DNA of 64,000 bases, taken from Desmonostoc muscorum FACHB-395 (lineage in GTDB: Bacteria > Cyanobacteriota > Cyanobacteriia > Cyanobacteriales > Nostocaceae). This document shows positions 19,001 through 26,829 of this stretch, piece after piece. The position numbers and the translations under genes are program-made. The stretch's first letter is position 1; the number at the start of each line of letters is the position of its first letter. The stretch spans positions 16,228 to 80,227 of the forward strand of contig NZ_JACJSF010000034.1 of the NCBI RefSeq assembly GCF_014698035.1, given 5' to 3'. The notes under the pieces are model-generated. The model had not been told where the DNA came from. It did no database searches and was given only the letters and a program-made list of their open reading frames with translations.

Positions 19001-20572
19001 CTTGGCAGAGTTATTAATATTTTGCAAGAACTTAATCAACAAAATATACCTGCTCAATTACGCACTTTAACTGATAAATATCTTGCAACCCAATCAAATA
19101 TTTGGGAAAATCCACAAGAATTTTCAAATCAAGTGAATTATTGGGTAACTTCCATTAGTCAGCTTGAAACCTTGATTTCATCCTTAGAACCTTTTGCTGT
19201 GTTGGAGATGATTAAAAATTCTCTACATGAGCATTTATCAAAACTACAAGCAGAAACTAAAACTTCTCTACAGCAACTTCAAAAATTACAAATTAGCTTA
19301 CGTGAAATAGAAGAAAAATTACAACCACAGCCATCAGATAGTTTAATAGAAGAAAGAAACTGGTGGTTGGCAGAATGGCAAAGCATCCCGGATAAGTTTA
19401 AACCAGAAAATTTTGCTGCTAACTTGTTTAATATAGAGTTATTGCGCGGTATCAATATTCAGTTTGAATTTTGGCAGAAGGAACTCGAAAAAGAAGAAAA
19501 TTATCTCAAAAAATATCAGAATTTTGTCCAAGATTGGATTGAAAAATTAAGACAGCCAAATGAGCGCGATCGCGATGATTTAAGGCGCATATATTTAGAT
19601 AATGCCAACGTCGTTGGTATCACCTGCGTTCAAGCTGCAAGTAGAGGTTTTTCGGAAGAATTCAAATCCTTTGATGTTGTCATCATTGATGAGGTTAGCA
19701 AGTGTACTCCACCAGAGTTACTAATTCCAGCTTTGAAAGGTAAAAAATTAGTCATGGTAGGCGATCATCGGCAATTACCACCTATGCTTGACACTAGCAC
19801 TTTAGAAGAAGTTGCTCAAACAATTGGTAATACACGAGACGAACTACAATTTTTAGAAGAATCACTATTTAAAAGTCAGTTTGAATCGGCTGATGAAAGC
19901 ATTAAACAAATGCTAACTACACAATATCGAATGCACCCATTTATTATGGGTGCAATCAATCAGTTTTATGATGGTAAACTAGAATCTGGTATTTTGGAGC
20001 CGGACACAAAACGCGCACATCATTTAGCAGGCGAAATTATCCAAGAATCTCAGCATCTTATTTGGGTAAAAACGCCTATCGAAAATCAGTTTTTAGAGCA
20101 AAGAAACGGAACTTCTTACTTTAATACACCAGAAATTGATGCGATTGAGCGTCTATGTCAACAATTTGAGACTACTTGGGCTTCTAAAGTTGCTAATGGA
20201 GAACCAAAAAAAGAAATTGCCGTAATTACGTTTTATGGCGCTCAATTAAGAAAAATTGATGAACGTCTACAATCTGAACTTTTCCCTTCATTAGAGATTC
20301 GTACTGGTACCGTAGACAGATTTCAAGGTATGGAGCGACCTGTTGTAATTGTAAGTATGGTTCGCAATAATAGCAAAGGAGATGTGGGTTTTGCTAAAAA
20401 GCCAGAACGGGTAAATGTTGCATTTTCTCGCGCCCAAGAACTGCTGATAATTGTGGGTTGTCATAAATTGTTTACCCATCAATCAGGTAAAGTCGGAAGT
20501 ATGTATTCAGAAGTGTCAAATATTGTCGGTACACATGAAGGTTTCGTTGATGTCTCTCGCCTTTTCAGTTAA
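16091..20572 (+). CDS. Giant SF1 (COG1112/DNA2-NAM7-type) helicase with N-terminal IF2_N domain
   Basis: A protein of 1493 residues. Residues 1-55 (LRVYELAKELNLDSKKLL, then VVKGHTSTISEPEVERIR) match the IF2_N domain of initiation factor IF-2. Residues 60-430 are an unassigned beta-rich region. Walker A GPPGTGKT is at 442-449, followed by motif Ia (RTLIASQANLAVDNAL). About 730 residues rich in coiled coil then intervene before Walker B (FDVVIIDEVSKCTPPELL, near 1194), motif III (MVGDHRQLPPM), motif IV/V-type QYRMHPF (1278), TGTVDRFQGMERPVV and the motif VI block RVNVAFSRA. This is the Upf1-like SF1 layout, so ATP-driven RNA or DNA unwinding is likely. The ATG at 16091 is preferred over the TTG just before it. 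The PLD gene lies 1 kb downstream and once overlapped this stop codon. A defence role is inferred. Confidence 0.9.
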   Translation: MNNSKLRVYELAKELNLDSKKLLLICEKLKIVVKGHTSTISEPEVERIRLAVNKLTAKSSKTTKTTSEDWGYTFIASAIDSFIRHLEGEAALKSYSDFRERRDRANELMYECVGKKPSLFYVRRKGAGKEAREEIWDLTIATDSDDFPLPARLDKLRKTLGFRAAVQKDGRDGIKILSAQLLQPSRGHADSYAVPCRLRLLANHQHHLDIPPATLKRIATAPVCGENVPTEDQLKAWKAFLQIEEKIAKARQFCVRYVSHNYNFKRRISFEIDVNSATLDGFYQNSLEVDNFWERARRTKNEDLKLFETAPVGKNWISGRQLGTVEEVDINRSIISLRLERDLAEFMATERYKLPATGFLCFEAIGDIQQIQRKKKALDDLNNGYTQNPYLGNFLFDASQARQIKSTIELQPQDLLLSSANPGQKAAVEKVLAAKDLVLIQGPPGTGKTTVIAEICYQIALRGGRTLIASQANLAVDNALSRLVHNPVIRAVRKGRAEKVGEEGQPFLEDQVIGRWLENTAYDCENNITQRLENIQIFSQLLASSQRFTPYFQAEEEFSQQQTKFNKNKLKVETNFKNQEKSYNETVEKQNNVESLIAGLENILNTAPNINWEAPEVTDFLPLLKPYTEGNSLVEEFLANIRQTIKYTDELGLVRPALGAFGLAVWLRETVATEISGFKSAFTHAQEASQAILEVAASVQVVKQNFALLNQVQPDYQKYLAKLQNLQQTIQIWENRQREIDYIISAVKEWKSTAPSHLYQTLKDCQQSGLPLTENLVDLPLGLLMFANTLKLAIVPKIYKINLPEWELLTKAIAYEIDGGFTDRRGKQHNFSYFLQENFSQIPMVLSKSDRIQWQETYQQFSNYQLLNPKQRKLLVENTQVFLIRMQRTYGASWEWNNIDSTLTKLTQELLDTILVNARQCVLKVKTETEQQLQYLQRQLNELQKNEISQQQISITQAEVEKAQQDANLQLGRVINILQELNQQNIPAQLRTLTDKYLATQSNIWENPQEFSNQVNYWVTSISQLETLISSLEPFAVLEMIKNSLHEHLSKLQAETKTSLQQLQKLQISLREIEEKLQPQPSDSLIEERNWWLAEWQSIPDKFKPENFAANLFNIELLRGINIQFEFWQKELEKEENYLKKYQNFVQDWIEKLRQPNERDRDDLRRIYLDNANVVGITCVQAASRGFSEEFKSFDVVIIDEVSKCTPPELLIPALKGKKLVMVGDHRQLPPMLDTSTLEEVAQTIGNTRDELQFLEESLFKSQFESADESIKQMLTTQYRMHPFIMGAINQFYDGKLESGILEPDTKRAHHLAGEIIQESQHLIWVKTPIENQFLEQRNGTSYFNTPEIDAIERLCQQFETTWASKVANGEPKKEIAVITFYGAQLRKIDERLQSELFPSLEIRTGTVDRFQGMERPVVIVSMVRNNSKGDVGFAKKPERVNVAFSRAQELLIIVGCHKLFTHQSGKVGSMYSEVSNIVGTHEGFVDVSRLFS

Positions 20573-20596
20573 ACCTATTAATGACAATCTCAAGAA
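20549..20596 (+). repeat. Left copy of 48-bp direct repeat (helicase/PLD junction)
   Basis: This segment holds the helicase end (DVSRLFS-stop) and, in another frame, ATG TCT CTC GCC reading MSLAFSVKPINDNLKK. The right copy at 21573-21620 reads DVSRLFC-stop in the first frame and MFLASSAKPIDDNLKN, the start of the PLD gene, in the second. By eye 42 of 48 bases are identical. Confidence 0.85.
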
Positions 20597-20602
20597 GGAT
20601 AT

Positions 20603-20725
20603 CTACTGGACAAATTAGCCTGTATAGGTAGAACTTATCCATTCACCTGTATCATGTTTAGCAGTTATGCTGATAAGATGAAGTTTTTTATTTGGTGTTA
20701 CTTCTTCTCAAAATTAAAGCGATAA
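20603..20725 (+). pseudogene. Decayed C-terminal fragment of a histone-deacetylase-family gene
   Basis: In one frame the DNA reads DKLACIGRT, YPFTCIMFSSYADKMKFFIW and a short tail before a stop. The intact protein encoded at 14750-15667 reads GKLA, YPVACVIGGGYADDMKSLVW at the matching place. The nucleotide match is ungapped over about 78 bp. It has no start and no catalytic core, so it is a relic. Confidence 0.6.
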
Positions 20726-20886
20726 ATAATATTTTCTTTCCTGTTTCCCTTACCCACAATCCTTTTTCCCCTTTCCCCTTCAACTAGGAATTATTAAGAT
20801 ACCAGACATTTCTGGAAAAGAGATTATGGCTTGTGTAGTAAGAAAGCAAATATCACTTGATGCTTAATTTAGCTCAAGGGGGTCTA

Positions 20887-21093
20887 ATGATTGATCGCTT
20901 TGTAAATCTAATTTTTATCGATTCTTTTGCCCTTGCAATTAACCTGACATTTGGTAAATTGCTTCACACAAAAATCTGCAATTATTCATGGGATGGAATG
21001 GTAAGCGATGAGCTTTCAACACCAGAAACTGGCGCTAGTTCTTCTGAATTGCCAGCATCCTTGGAGGAAGACATAACCACTCCTATTTCATAA
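20887..21093 (+). CDS. Small hypothetical ORF in the decayed spacer
   Basis: A 68-residue frame beginning MIDRFVNLIFIDSFALAI with CAAGGGGG a few bases upstream of the ATG. It has a hydrophobic N-terminal half and a Ser/Glu-rich acidic tail (LPASLEEDITTPIS). I recognise no family. It lies between two gene relics, so it may be another remnant and not a working gene. Confidence 0.25.
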   Translation: MIDRFVNLIFIDSFALAINLTFGKLLHTKICNYSWDGMVSDELSTPETGASSSELPASLEEDITTPIS

Positions 21094-21278
21094 AGCCTGC
21101 TTAGAGACTGTTTATAAAGGAAATCTTATTAAGGTGGATTAAGGCTTTGCTATTACGCACCGTGTTACATAGCGGTGCGTTAGCACTTTGATGAAAATTT
21201 TTGTTACAAATCATCTAGAAATATGTGCCTAATACATCCGTATAATAATTTTATTTTTACTTTATAAATAACCTCTAA

Positions 21279-21476
21279 GGTTTTGCGATCGCAACTTTAA
21301 CCCGATTAGGAGAAAAAAGCGTTACGGTAATTACAGTAGAAGTAGGAATTCAAAATGGGACACTGGCGATCGCCATCGCTTTTACCCCTACGCTGCTCAA
21401 TACTCCCACAATGGTCATTCCTAGGAAAATTTATAATGTGCTAATATTTGTCACTGGTGCTGGATTTGCTTGGTAG
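21279..21476 (+). pseudogene. Decayed C-terminal fragment of a bile acid:sodium symporter (BASS) family gene
   Basis: One frame reads LTRLGEKSVTVITVEVGIQN, then GTLAIAIAFTPTLLNTPTMV, then IYNVLIFVTGAGFAW-stop. VEVGIQNGTLAIAIA is the conserved transmembrane signature near the C-terminus of BASS-family transporters (NCBI family name bile acid:sodium symporter). The frame is closed upstream by a stop at 21276, so the N-terminal two thirds are missing. Confidence 0.65.
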
Positions 21477-21572
21477 GCTAGTCGTCACCAAAGCTTATTG
21501 AAACCATAAAGATACTTTGCCTCATGGGTTACAAGTATTTGTACAAATTCAATTATCCAATCTTATTCCCTT

Positions 21573-21620
21573 GATGTTTCTCGCCTCTTCTGCTAAACCT
21601 ATTGATGACAATCTCAAAAA
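21573..21620 (+). repeat. Right copy of 48-bp direct repeat at the PLD gene start
   Basis: Mate of the repeat at 20549-20596. It covers the first 15 or so codons of the PLD gene from ATG 21574. In the helicase frame it still spells DVSRLFC and a stop, which shows that a helicase end once lay here. Confidence 0.85.
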
Positions 21621-23424
21621 TTTTGTAGACGAAATAGAAGCGCAAAGTCCTAGTTTATCAGTTTTAGCAGCGCGTCAATTTCGTTATAGTTTGCGTCAAA
21701 CTACTATAGAAGTAAATATCAAAGAACCCCGCCAGTTTAACGTACTCGAAGAATTTATTATCCGCGCTGCGATTGAATTTCAACCTCCGCCAACAGAGGA
21801 TGAATTAGCCTCTGTACTTGGACTGGATTCTGTATTTATCAAAACTACCACTGCAACTCTTCGCTCATTACAAACTCTATCACCAACATCACCAATTACA
21901 GTTACTTCTGAAGGTCGCTCATTTTATGAAAAAGGATCTGTACCACAGCCCCCATATCCTGTACAGCTTAATGCTATTACAGATCCTTTAAGCGACAAAA
22001 TAACCTTTCAAGCTGAATCACTAAGCGAGACAGTGATAAAGTTGCCAGACTTGGCAGATTTTTTAACTATTGATCATGTAATTGCTGATATCTCTTCTTT
22101 ACAACTTGAGGAAATCCAAAAAAGTATTCAGGCTTCAGATTTAGCACTTCATGTCCCAGAAGAGGGAAAAATCGTTACTTCTTATAAGGTATTAAATCCA
22201 ACTCAAAAATTTTGGAGAAAGATATCGCTTTTCGTTATATTCGATGTACTTGAAGATAAATTAACCATTCAAATAAGAAATGGAAAACAAATCTTAGAGT
22301 CAGCATCAAATTGGTTAGAAGCTCTACACGCTCAAGGTAAGATATCCTTGCAAGCATTATGTAAGTTATCAACCGAAACCATCAATTTTGAACGTGAAGC
22401 CATTCTCAAACATAAAAATACTGAAATAGAAGCTAGACTTGAAAATATTCGCCAAAAAGCGCTAAAACCTGCGATAAAGGCTGGTAAAAAAGTAGATAAA
22501 TCTCCAGTGGTAGGTGAAGTTGTACAGTTACGCGACGGACAAATTAGCCAAGCTTTCTCAGAAGTTTTGAATTCTGCTAAAAGTCAGGTTATTATTTATT
22601 CTCCTTGGGTGAATCACGCAGTTGTCGATGAAAAAGTTCTAACTTTGTTACAAAAATTAGCTAATCGTGGAGTTTGGATTTTAATTGGACATGGAATTGC
22701 GCGGCGACAAGAAGATGAAGAGAAACCAATTTCGCCAGAAGTAGAGAAAAAACTGCGAGCAATAAAAACACCTGATGGTTTATCATCTGTACAGGTTTTA
22801 TGGCTGGGAGACTCCCATATAAAAGAAGTAATAGTTGATCAAGAAATCCATCTTTGTGGATCTCAGAACTGGCTATCTTATCGTGGTGATTACCTACCAT
22901 TGGGTGAATCAGTTTATAAAGTCACAATTTTGCATCAAGTCCAGGAAGCTTATGAATTTCTTGCTGATCGCTTACAAAATCAAGCTCAAAAATTATGGCA
23001 AAATGCTCTAAACAACGGCGATTCTAAACTGGCTGTGGAGTCTTTATATGTATGGGGTGCGCTGGGTATGGAAGACATTGCACTCAAAAACATACAGCAA
23101 AGCAATTGGCTGGAAATTCTGCCTATGTGGCTAAATGTGGCACTTCAAGGGTTAAGAACGAAGAATATACAAGCTGATTCAGAAAGTTTTGAAACCGCCC
23201 TTTCGTTGTTGAGTCAAGTTTCTATTGAAGAGGCTTTTCTTGAGTCATTGCAGCAAGGATGGCGTAAAGTTATCGGTGCGATCGCAATTAACAATCCTAA
23301 AACTGCTTTAAAGTTACTTAGCGATGAAGTCTGGGCGCAGTTTCTACGTCTCAATATTGCCCAAAAGAGTGATTCACGTGAGAATTTTATCTCGCAACAT
23401 ATCTTTATCAAAGAAAATAAATAG
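21574..23424 (+). CDS. PLD-family nuclease-like protein (single HKD motif) with winged-helix-like N-terminus
   Basis: A protein of 616 residues. Around residues 50-100 the pattern PTEDELASVLGLDSVFI, then ATLRSLQTL and ITVTSEGRSFYEKG looks like a winged helix. Residues 340-460 form a phospholipase-D domain: GQISQAFSEVLNSAKSQVII, YSPWVNHAVVDEKVL, and the HKD motif HIKEVIVD (415-422) followed by CGSQNWLSYRGDYLP. One HKD per chain suggests a dimeric nuclease like Nuc/BfiI. The C-terminal 150 residues are helical and unassigned. I chose ATG 21574 because the same start codon overlaps the helicase stop in the duplicated junction; an upstream in-frame TTG (21517) is less likely. It probably works with the helicase encoded upstream. 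Confidence 0.82.
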   Translation: MFLASSAKPIDDNLKNFVDEIEAQSPSLSVLAARQFRYSLRQTTIEVNIKEPRQFNVLEEFIIRAAIEFQPPPTEDELASVLGLDSVFIKTTTATLRSLQTLSPTSPITVTSEGRSFYEKGSVPQPPYPVQLNAITDPLSDKITFQAESLSETVIKLPDLADFLTIDHVIADISSLQLEEIQKSIQASDLALHVPEEGKIVTSYKVLNPTQKFWRKISLFVIFDVLEDKLTIQIRNGKQILESASNWLEALHAQGKISLQALCKLSTETINFEREAILKHKNTEIEARLENIRQKALKPAIKAGKKVDKSPVVGEVVQLRDGQISQAFSEVLNSAKSQVIIYSPWVNHAVVDEKVLTLLQKLANRGVWILIGHGIARRQEDEEKPISPEVEKKLRAIKTPDGLSSVQVLWLGDSHIKEVIVDQEIHLCGSQNWLSYRGDYLPLGESVYKVTILHQVQEAYEFLADRLQNQAQKLWQNALNNGDSKLAVESLYVWGALGMEDIALKNIQQSNWLEILPMWLNVALQGLRTKNIQADSESFETALSLLSQVSIEEAFLESLQQGWRKVIGAIAINNPKTALKLLSDEVWAQFLRLNIAQKSDSRENFISQHIFIKENK

Positions 23425-23787
23425 ATAACTATAGCAGTCAGCTTTGATTTTTGTTCGCGCAGTGCAAAAGCGATGGCAGCCAACAGGCAACAAGGCTTTT
23501 CAAGTGGTACTAAGTTTTTTCAAAAATTAAATATGATTTCTATATCGATATAAAATGCAAAAGCGATAGTCAAATTCTATGCAAGGCAAACGTAGCCAAA
23601 ACTCGCTATATTGTTCACCTATCTAAATAAATACAAATGTTCTAGTTTTTTACTTATTAGCCGTACTATCCATAACCAACAGCATTCTATAAAATTCCTC
23701 CCTAAGAATCACATGATCCCCCTTACCTGTGGTGGCAGACAGTCCTAAACTGAAGATGAGAGTTGAAAGGCAGTCGGGAGAAATTTT
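23425..23787. other. Spacer before glgC with a dispersed degenerate repeat
   Basis: No gene is seen. Bases 23445-23535 contain TTCGCGCAGTGCAAAAGCGA, AACAGGCAACAAGGC and TCAAGTGGTACTAAG, a block also recognisable in altered form at 40000-40075. The rest is AT-rich and should hold the glgC promoter; no box could be assigned. Confidence 0.5.
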
Positions 23788-25077
23788 GTGAAAAAAGTAT
23801 TATCAATCATCCTTGGCGGTGGCGCGGGTACTCGGCTTTACCCATTAACCAAACTCCGCGCTAAACCAGCAGTACCAGTAGCGGGGAAGTACCGCTTAAT
23901 CGATATCCCTGTTAGTAACTGCATAAATTCCGAAATATTCAAAATCTACGTCCTGACACAATTCAACTCAGCTTCCCTGAATCGTCACATCGCCCGTACC
24001 TATAACTTTACTGGTTTCAACGAAGGTTTTGTGGAAGTGCTAGCTGCACAACAAACACCAGAAAATCCCAACTGGTTCCAAGGTACAGCCGATGCTGTGC
24101 GTCAGTATCTATGGTTGATGGAAGAATGGGATGTAGAAGAATATCTAATCCTTTCAGGCGATCACCTCTACCGGATGGATTATCGCCAGTTTATCCAACG
24201 CCATAGGGACACGGGGGCTGATATTACTCTCTCAGTCATCCCCATAGATGAGCGCCGCGCCTCAGATTTTGGCTTGATGAAAATTGACGATTCTGGTAGG
24301 GTAATTGACTTTAGCGAAAAACCTAAAGGCGAAGCGTTAACCCAAATGCAAGTTGATACAAGTGTACTGGGATTAACAAAAGAACAAGCCCTGAAACAGC
24401 CTTACATCGCCTCAATGGGGATTTATGTCTTTAAAAAAGAGGTTTTGTTCAAGTTGTTGAGAGAAGGTATAGAAAGAACTGATTTCGGTAAAGAAATTAT
24501 TCCTGATGCCTCTAAAGATTACAACGTTCAAGCTTACCTTTTTGATGATTACTGGGAAGATATTGGAACAATCGAAGCCTTTTATCAAGCAAATTTAGCC
24601 CTGACTCAGCAGCCCCAGCCACCTTTTAGTTTCTACGATGAAAAAGCACCAATTTATACCCGCCCTCGTTACTTACCTCCGACTAAACTTTTAGATTGCC
24701 ATATCACAGAATCAATTATTGGCGAAGGTTGTATTTTGAAAAATTGCCGCATTCAACATTCAGTTTTAGGAGTGCGATCGCGGATTGAATCTGGCTGCGT
24801 CATCGAAGAATCTTTACTCATGGGTGCAGATTTTTACCAAGCTTCTGTAGAACGGCAATGTAGCTTGATAGATAATGACATTCCCGTAGGCATCGGTACA
24901 GACACGATCATTCGCGGTGCCATCATTGATAAAAATGCCCGCATCGGTCATGATGTCAAAATTATCAATAAAGATAATGTGCAAGAAGCTGAACGCGAAA
25001 ACCAAGGTTTTTACATCCGCAGTGGTATCGTCGTCGTGCTGAAAAATGCTGTAATTGCTGATGGGACAATCATTTAG
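23788..25077 (+). CDS. glgC: Glucose-1-phosphate adenylyltransferase (ADP-glucose pyrophosphorylase)
   Basis: A 429-residue enzyme making ADP-glucose from ATP and glucose-1-phosphate, the committed step of glycogen synthesis. Visible blocks are ILGGGAGTRLYPLTKLRAKP (nucleotide-binding loop and activator site), YRLIDIPVSNCINS, WFQGTADAVRQY, LSGDHLYRMDY, FSEKPKG, YLFDDYWEDIGTIEAF, and a C-terminal left-handed beta-helix ending in the regulatory SGIVVVLKNAVIADGTII typical of the 3-phosphoglycerate-activated cyanobacterial enzyme. GTG start with GGGAGA upstream. An STRR tract begins at the stop codon. Confidence 0.98.
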   Translation: MKKVLSIILGGGAGTRLYPLTKLRAKPAVPVAGKYRLIDIPVSNCINSEIFKIYVLTQFNSASLNRHIARTYNFTGFNEGFVEVLAAQQTPENPNWFQGTADAVRQYLWLMEEWDVEEYLILSGDHLYRMDYRQFIQRHRDTGADITLSVIPIDERRASDFGLMKIDDSGRVIDFSEKPKGEALTQMQVDTSVLGLTKEQALKQPYIASMGIYVFKKEVLFKLLREGIERTDFGKEIIPDASKDYNVQAYLFDDYWEDIGTIEAFYQANLALTQQPQPPFSFYDEKAPIYTRPRYLPPTKLLDCHITESIIGEGCILKNCRIQHSVLGVRSRIESGCVIEESLLMGADFYQASVERQCSLIDNDIPVGIGTDTIIRGAIIDKNARIGHDVKIINKDNVQEAERENQGFYIRSGIVVVLKNAVIADGTII

Positions 25078-25117
25078 TCATTGGTCATTAGTCATTAGTC
25101 ATTAGTCATTAGTCATT
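25076..25117. repeat. STRR heptamer tract (AGTCATT)6
   Basis: Six tandem heptamers, AGTCATT with one GGTCATT, starting inside the glgC stop codon and filling most of the spacer to the next gene. Confidence 0.85.
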
Positions 25118-25153
25118 GGTTAATAGTTACAAGTAACAAAGGACAACGGACAA

Positions 25154-25663
25154 ATGACTAAACTGTTTTTGCTGATTGGTCTTCCAGGTAGCGGTAAGTC
25201 AACTTTTGCAAAACAATTAATGACAGAATGCCCCCAGATGCCGCTGATTTCTACGGATGGCATCAGGGGGCAATTGTTCGGTTCTCAAGCCCTTCAGGGG
25301 CCGTGGCTACTGATTTGGCAGGAAGTAGAAAGGCAATTTCGACAAGCTACTTGTACAGCAAATACAGCCATTTTCGACGCTACCAATGCCCAGCGCCGTC
25401 ATCGCCGTGAAGTCATTGCTTTAGCCCGTGAATTGGGCTTTACCCAAATTATGGGAATTTGGGTGGATACACCAGTCTGGCTGTGTTTGGCACGTAATAA
25501 AAGGCGATCGCGCCAGGTTCCTGAAGAAATTATTTTGCGGATGCACCGTCAACTGCGGGATGCCCCCCCAAGCCTGGAAGAGGGGCTAGACGGGCTGATC
25601 CGCTTATCAGAAAAATCGGAGTACGGAAATTGCGATCGCAGGTTGAGCAAGAACCACACTTGA
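25154..25663 (+). CDS. P-loop kinase-like ATPase (polynucleotide-kinase/AAA_33 type)
   Basis: A 169-residue P-loop protein: Walker A LIGLPGSGKSTFA at residues 7-19, then LISTDGIRGQLFG, and IFDATNAQRRHRREVIALAR, the hallmark of the AAA_33 kinases related to the kinase half of T4 Pnkp. LARNKRRSRQVPEEIILRM provides the lid. Substrate could be RNA/DNA 5' ends or a small molecule; sequence does not decide. It follows glgC by 76 bp filled by a heptamer repeat and may be read from the same transcript. Confidence 0.82.
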   Translation: MTKLFLLIGLPGSGKSTFAKQLMTECPQMPLISTDGIRGQLFGSQALQGPWLLIWQEVERQFRQATCTANTAIFDATNAQRRHRREVIALARELGFTQIMGIWVDTPVWLCLARNKRRSRQVPEEIILRMHRQLRDAPPSLEEGLDGLIRLSEKSEYGNCDRRLSKNHT

Positions 25664-25781
25664 TTTTCTATATTCTTTGTTAATTTAAAATCAGATTCTT
25701 TTGCTTGGCACTCTACCTAGCAATCAAATATCTGTGTTCTTAAAAAAAAACATAACAGTAATTTCTATAGGAGGCTAGTAG

Positions 25782-26783
25782 ATGGCTGCAACCGACTTCA
25801 AGGACTATTACGCAATTTTGGGAGTTAATAAGACTGCCACTCAAGATGAGATTAAACAAGCCTTTCGTAAACTAGCCCGCAAATATCACCCCGATGTCAA
25901 CCCAAATAACAAACAGGCAGAGGCACGCTTTAAAGAAGTTAGCGAAGCCTACGAGGTTGTTTCAGATGTAGATAAACGCAAAAAATATGACCAATTCGGT
26001 CAATATTGGAAGCAAGGTGGCGAAGGTTTCCCCGGCGGCGGCGTTGGTGCCGATATGGGTGGCTTTGACTTCAGCCAATACGGCAATTTTGATGAGTTCA
26101 TTAATGAGTTGCTAGGGCGCTTTGGCGGTGCTGCCCCTCGTGGTGGAGGCGGGCGACAAAGTTACTCTTACCGCCCTCCTACAGGTGCGCCAAGTGGTTT
26201 TGGTGGCTTTAACGATTATGGGTTTCAAGATCCAGGTGCGGGTAGTTCCCAGGATAGTGAAGCTATAATCACTCTAACTTTTGCTGAAGCATTTAACGGC
26301 GTGCAAAAGCGCTTCAGCTTAGGTAACGAAACAATTGATGTTCGTATCCCATCTGGGGCTAAACCTGGTACTCGTCTGCGTGTGCGGGGTAAAGGTCAAA
26401 TCAACCCGATGACTCAACAACGAGGGGATTTATACTTAAAAGTTGAACTTCAGCCGCACTCGTTCTTTCAAATGGAAGGCGATAACTTGGTGTGCGAAGT
26501 GGCAATCACACCAGATGAAGCTACTCTGGGAGCGTCTATTGATGTACCCACTCCCGATGGTTCAGTTAATGTCAAGCTACCAGCCGGAGTACGTTCTGGG
26601 CAATCGCTGCGTTTACGTGGCAAAGGTTGGCCCCTCGCCAAGGGTGGACGTGGCGATCAGTTGGTGAAGGTGGCGATCGCACCACCAAAAGACCTCAGCC
26701 AACAAGAACGAGAATATTATGAAAAAATCCGGGCTATACGTACTTATAATCCCCGCAGTCATTTGCAGCAAGTCAAGCTGTGA
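25782..26783 (+). CDS. DnaJ/Hsp40 co-chaperone, type B (CbpA-like)
   Basis: A 333-residue J-domain protein. The J-domain is at residues 7-70 with the HPD motif in KYHPDVNPNNK, followed by a Gly/Phe-rich linker (GGEGFPGGGVGADMGGF) and the two beta-barrel substrate-binding domains (GTRLRVRGKGQ, GQSLRLRGKGWP). The cysteine zinc-finger repeats of type A DnaJ are absent, so this is a CbpA-like co-chaperone that stimulates DnaK. AGGAGG lies 9 bp before the ATG. A perfect hairpin after the stop likely terminates it. Confidence 0.93.
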   Translation: MAATDFKDYYAILGVNKTATQDEIKQAFRKLARKYHPDVNPNNKQAEARFKEVSEAYEVVSDVDKRKKYDQFGQYWKQGGEGFPGGGVGADMGGFDFSQYGNFDEFINELLGRFGGAAPRGGGGRQSYSYRPPTGAPSGFGGFNDYGFQDPGAGSSQDSEAIITLTFAEAFNGVQKRFSLGNETIDVRIPSGAKPGTRLRVRGKGQINPMTQQRGDLYLKVELQPHSFFQMEGDNLVCEVAITPDEATLGASIDVPTPDGSVNVKLPAGVRSGQSLRLRGKGWPLAKGGRGDQLVKVAIAPPKDLSQQEREYYEKIRAIRTYNPRSHLQQVKL

Positions 26784-26795
26784 AAATTTCCGATT

Positions 26796-26824
26796 GTAGA
26801 AACGGTAAAATTTACCGTTTCTAC
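26796..26824. terminator. Perfect 14-bp-arm hairpin between dnaJ-like and GST genes
   Basis: GTAGAAACGGTAAA and TTTACCGTTTCTAC flank a single central base. It lies 13 bp after the dnaJ-like stop and 6 bp before the converging GST stop, so it can serve both transcripts. Confidence 0.7.
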
Positions 26825-26829
26825 ATTGA

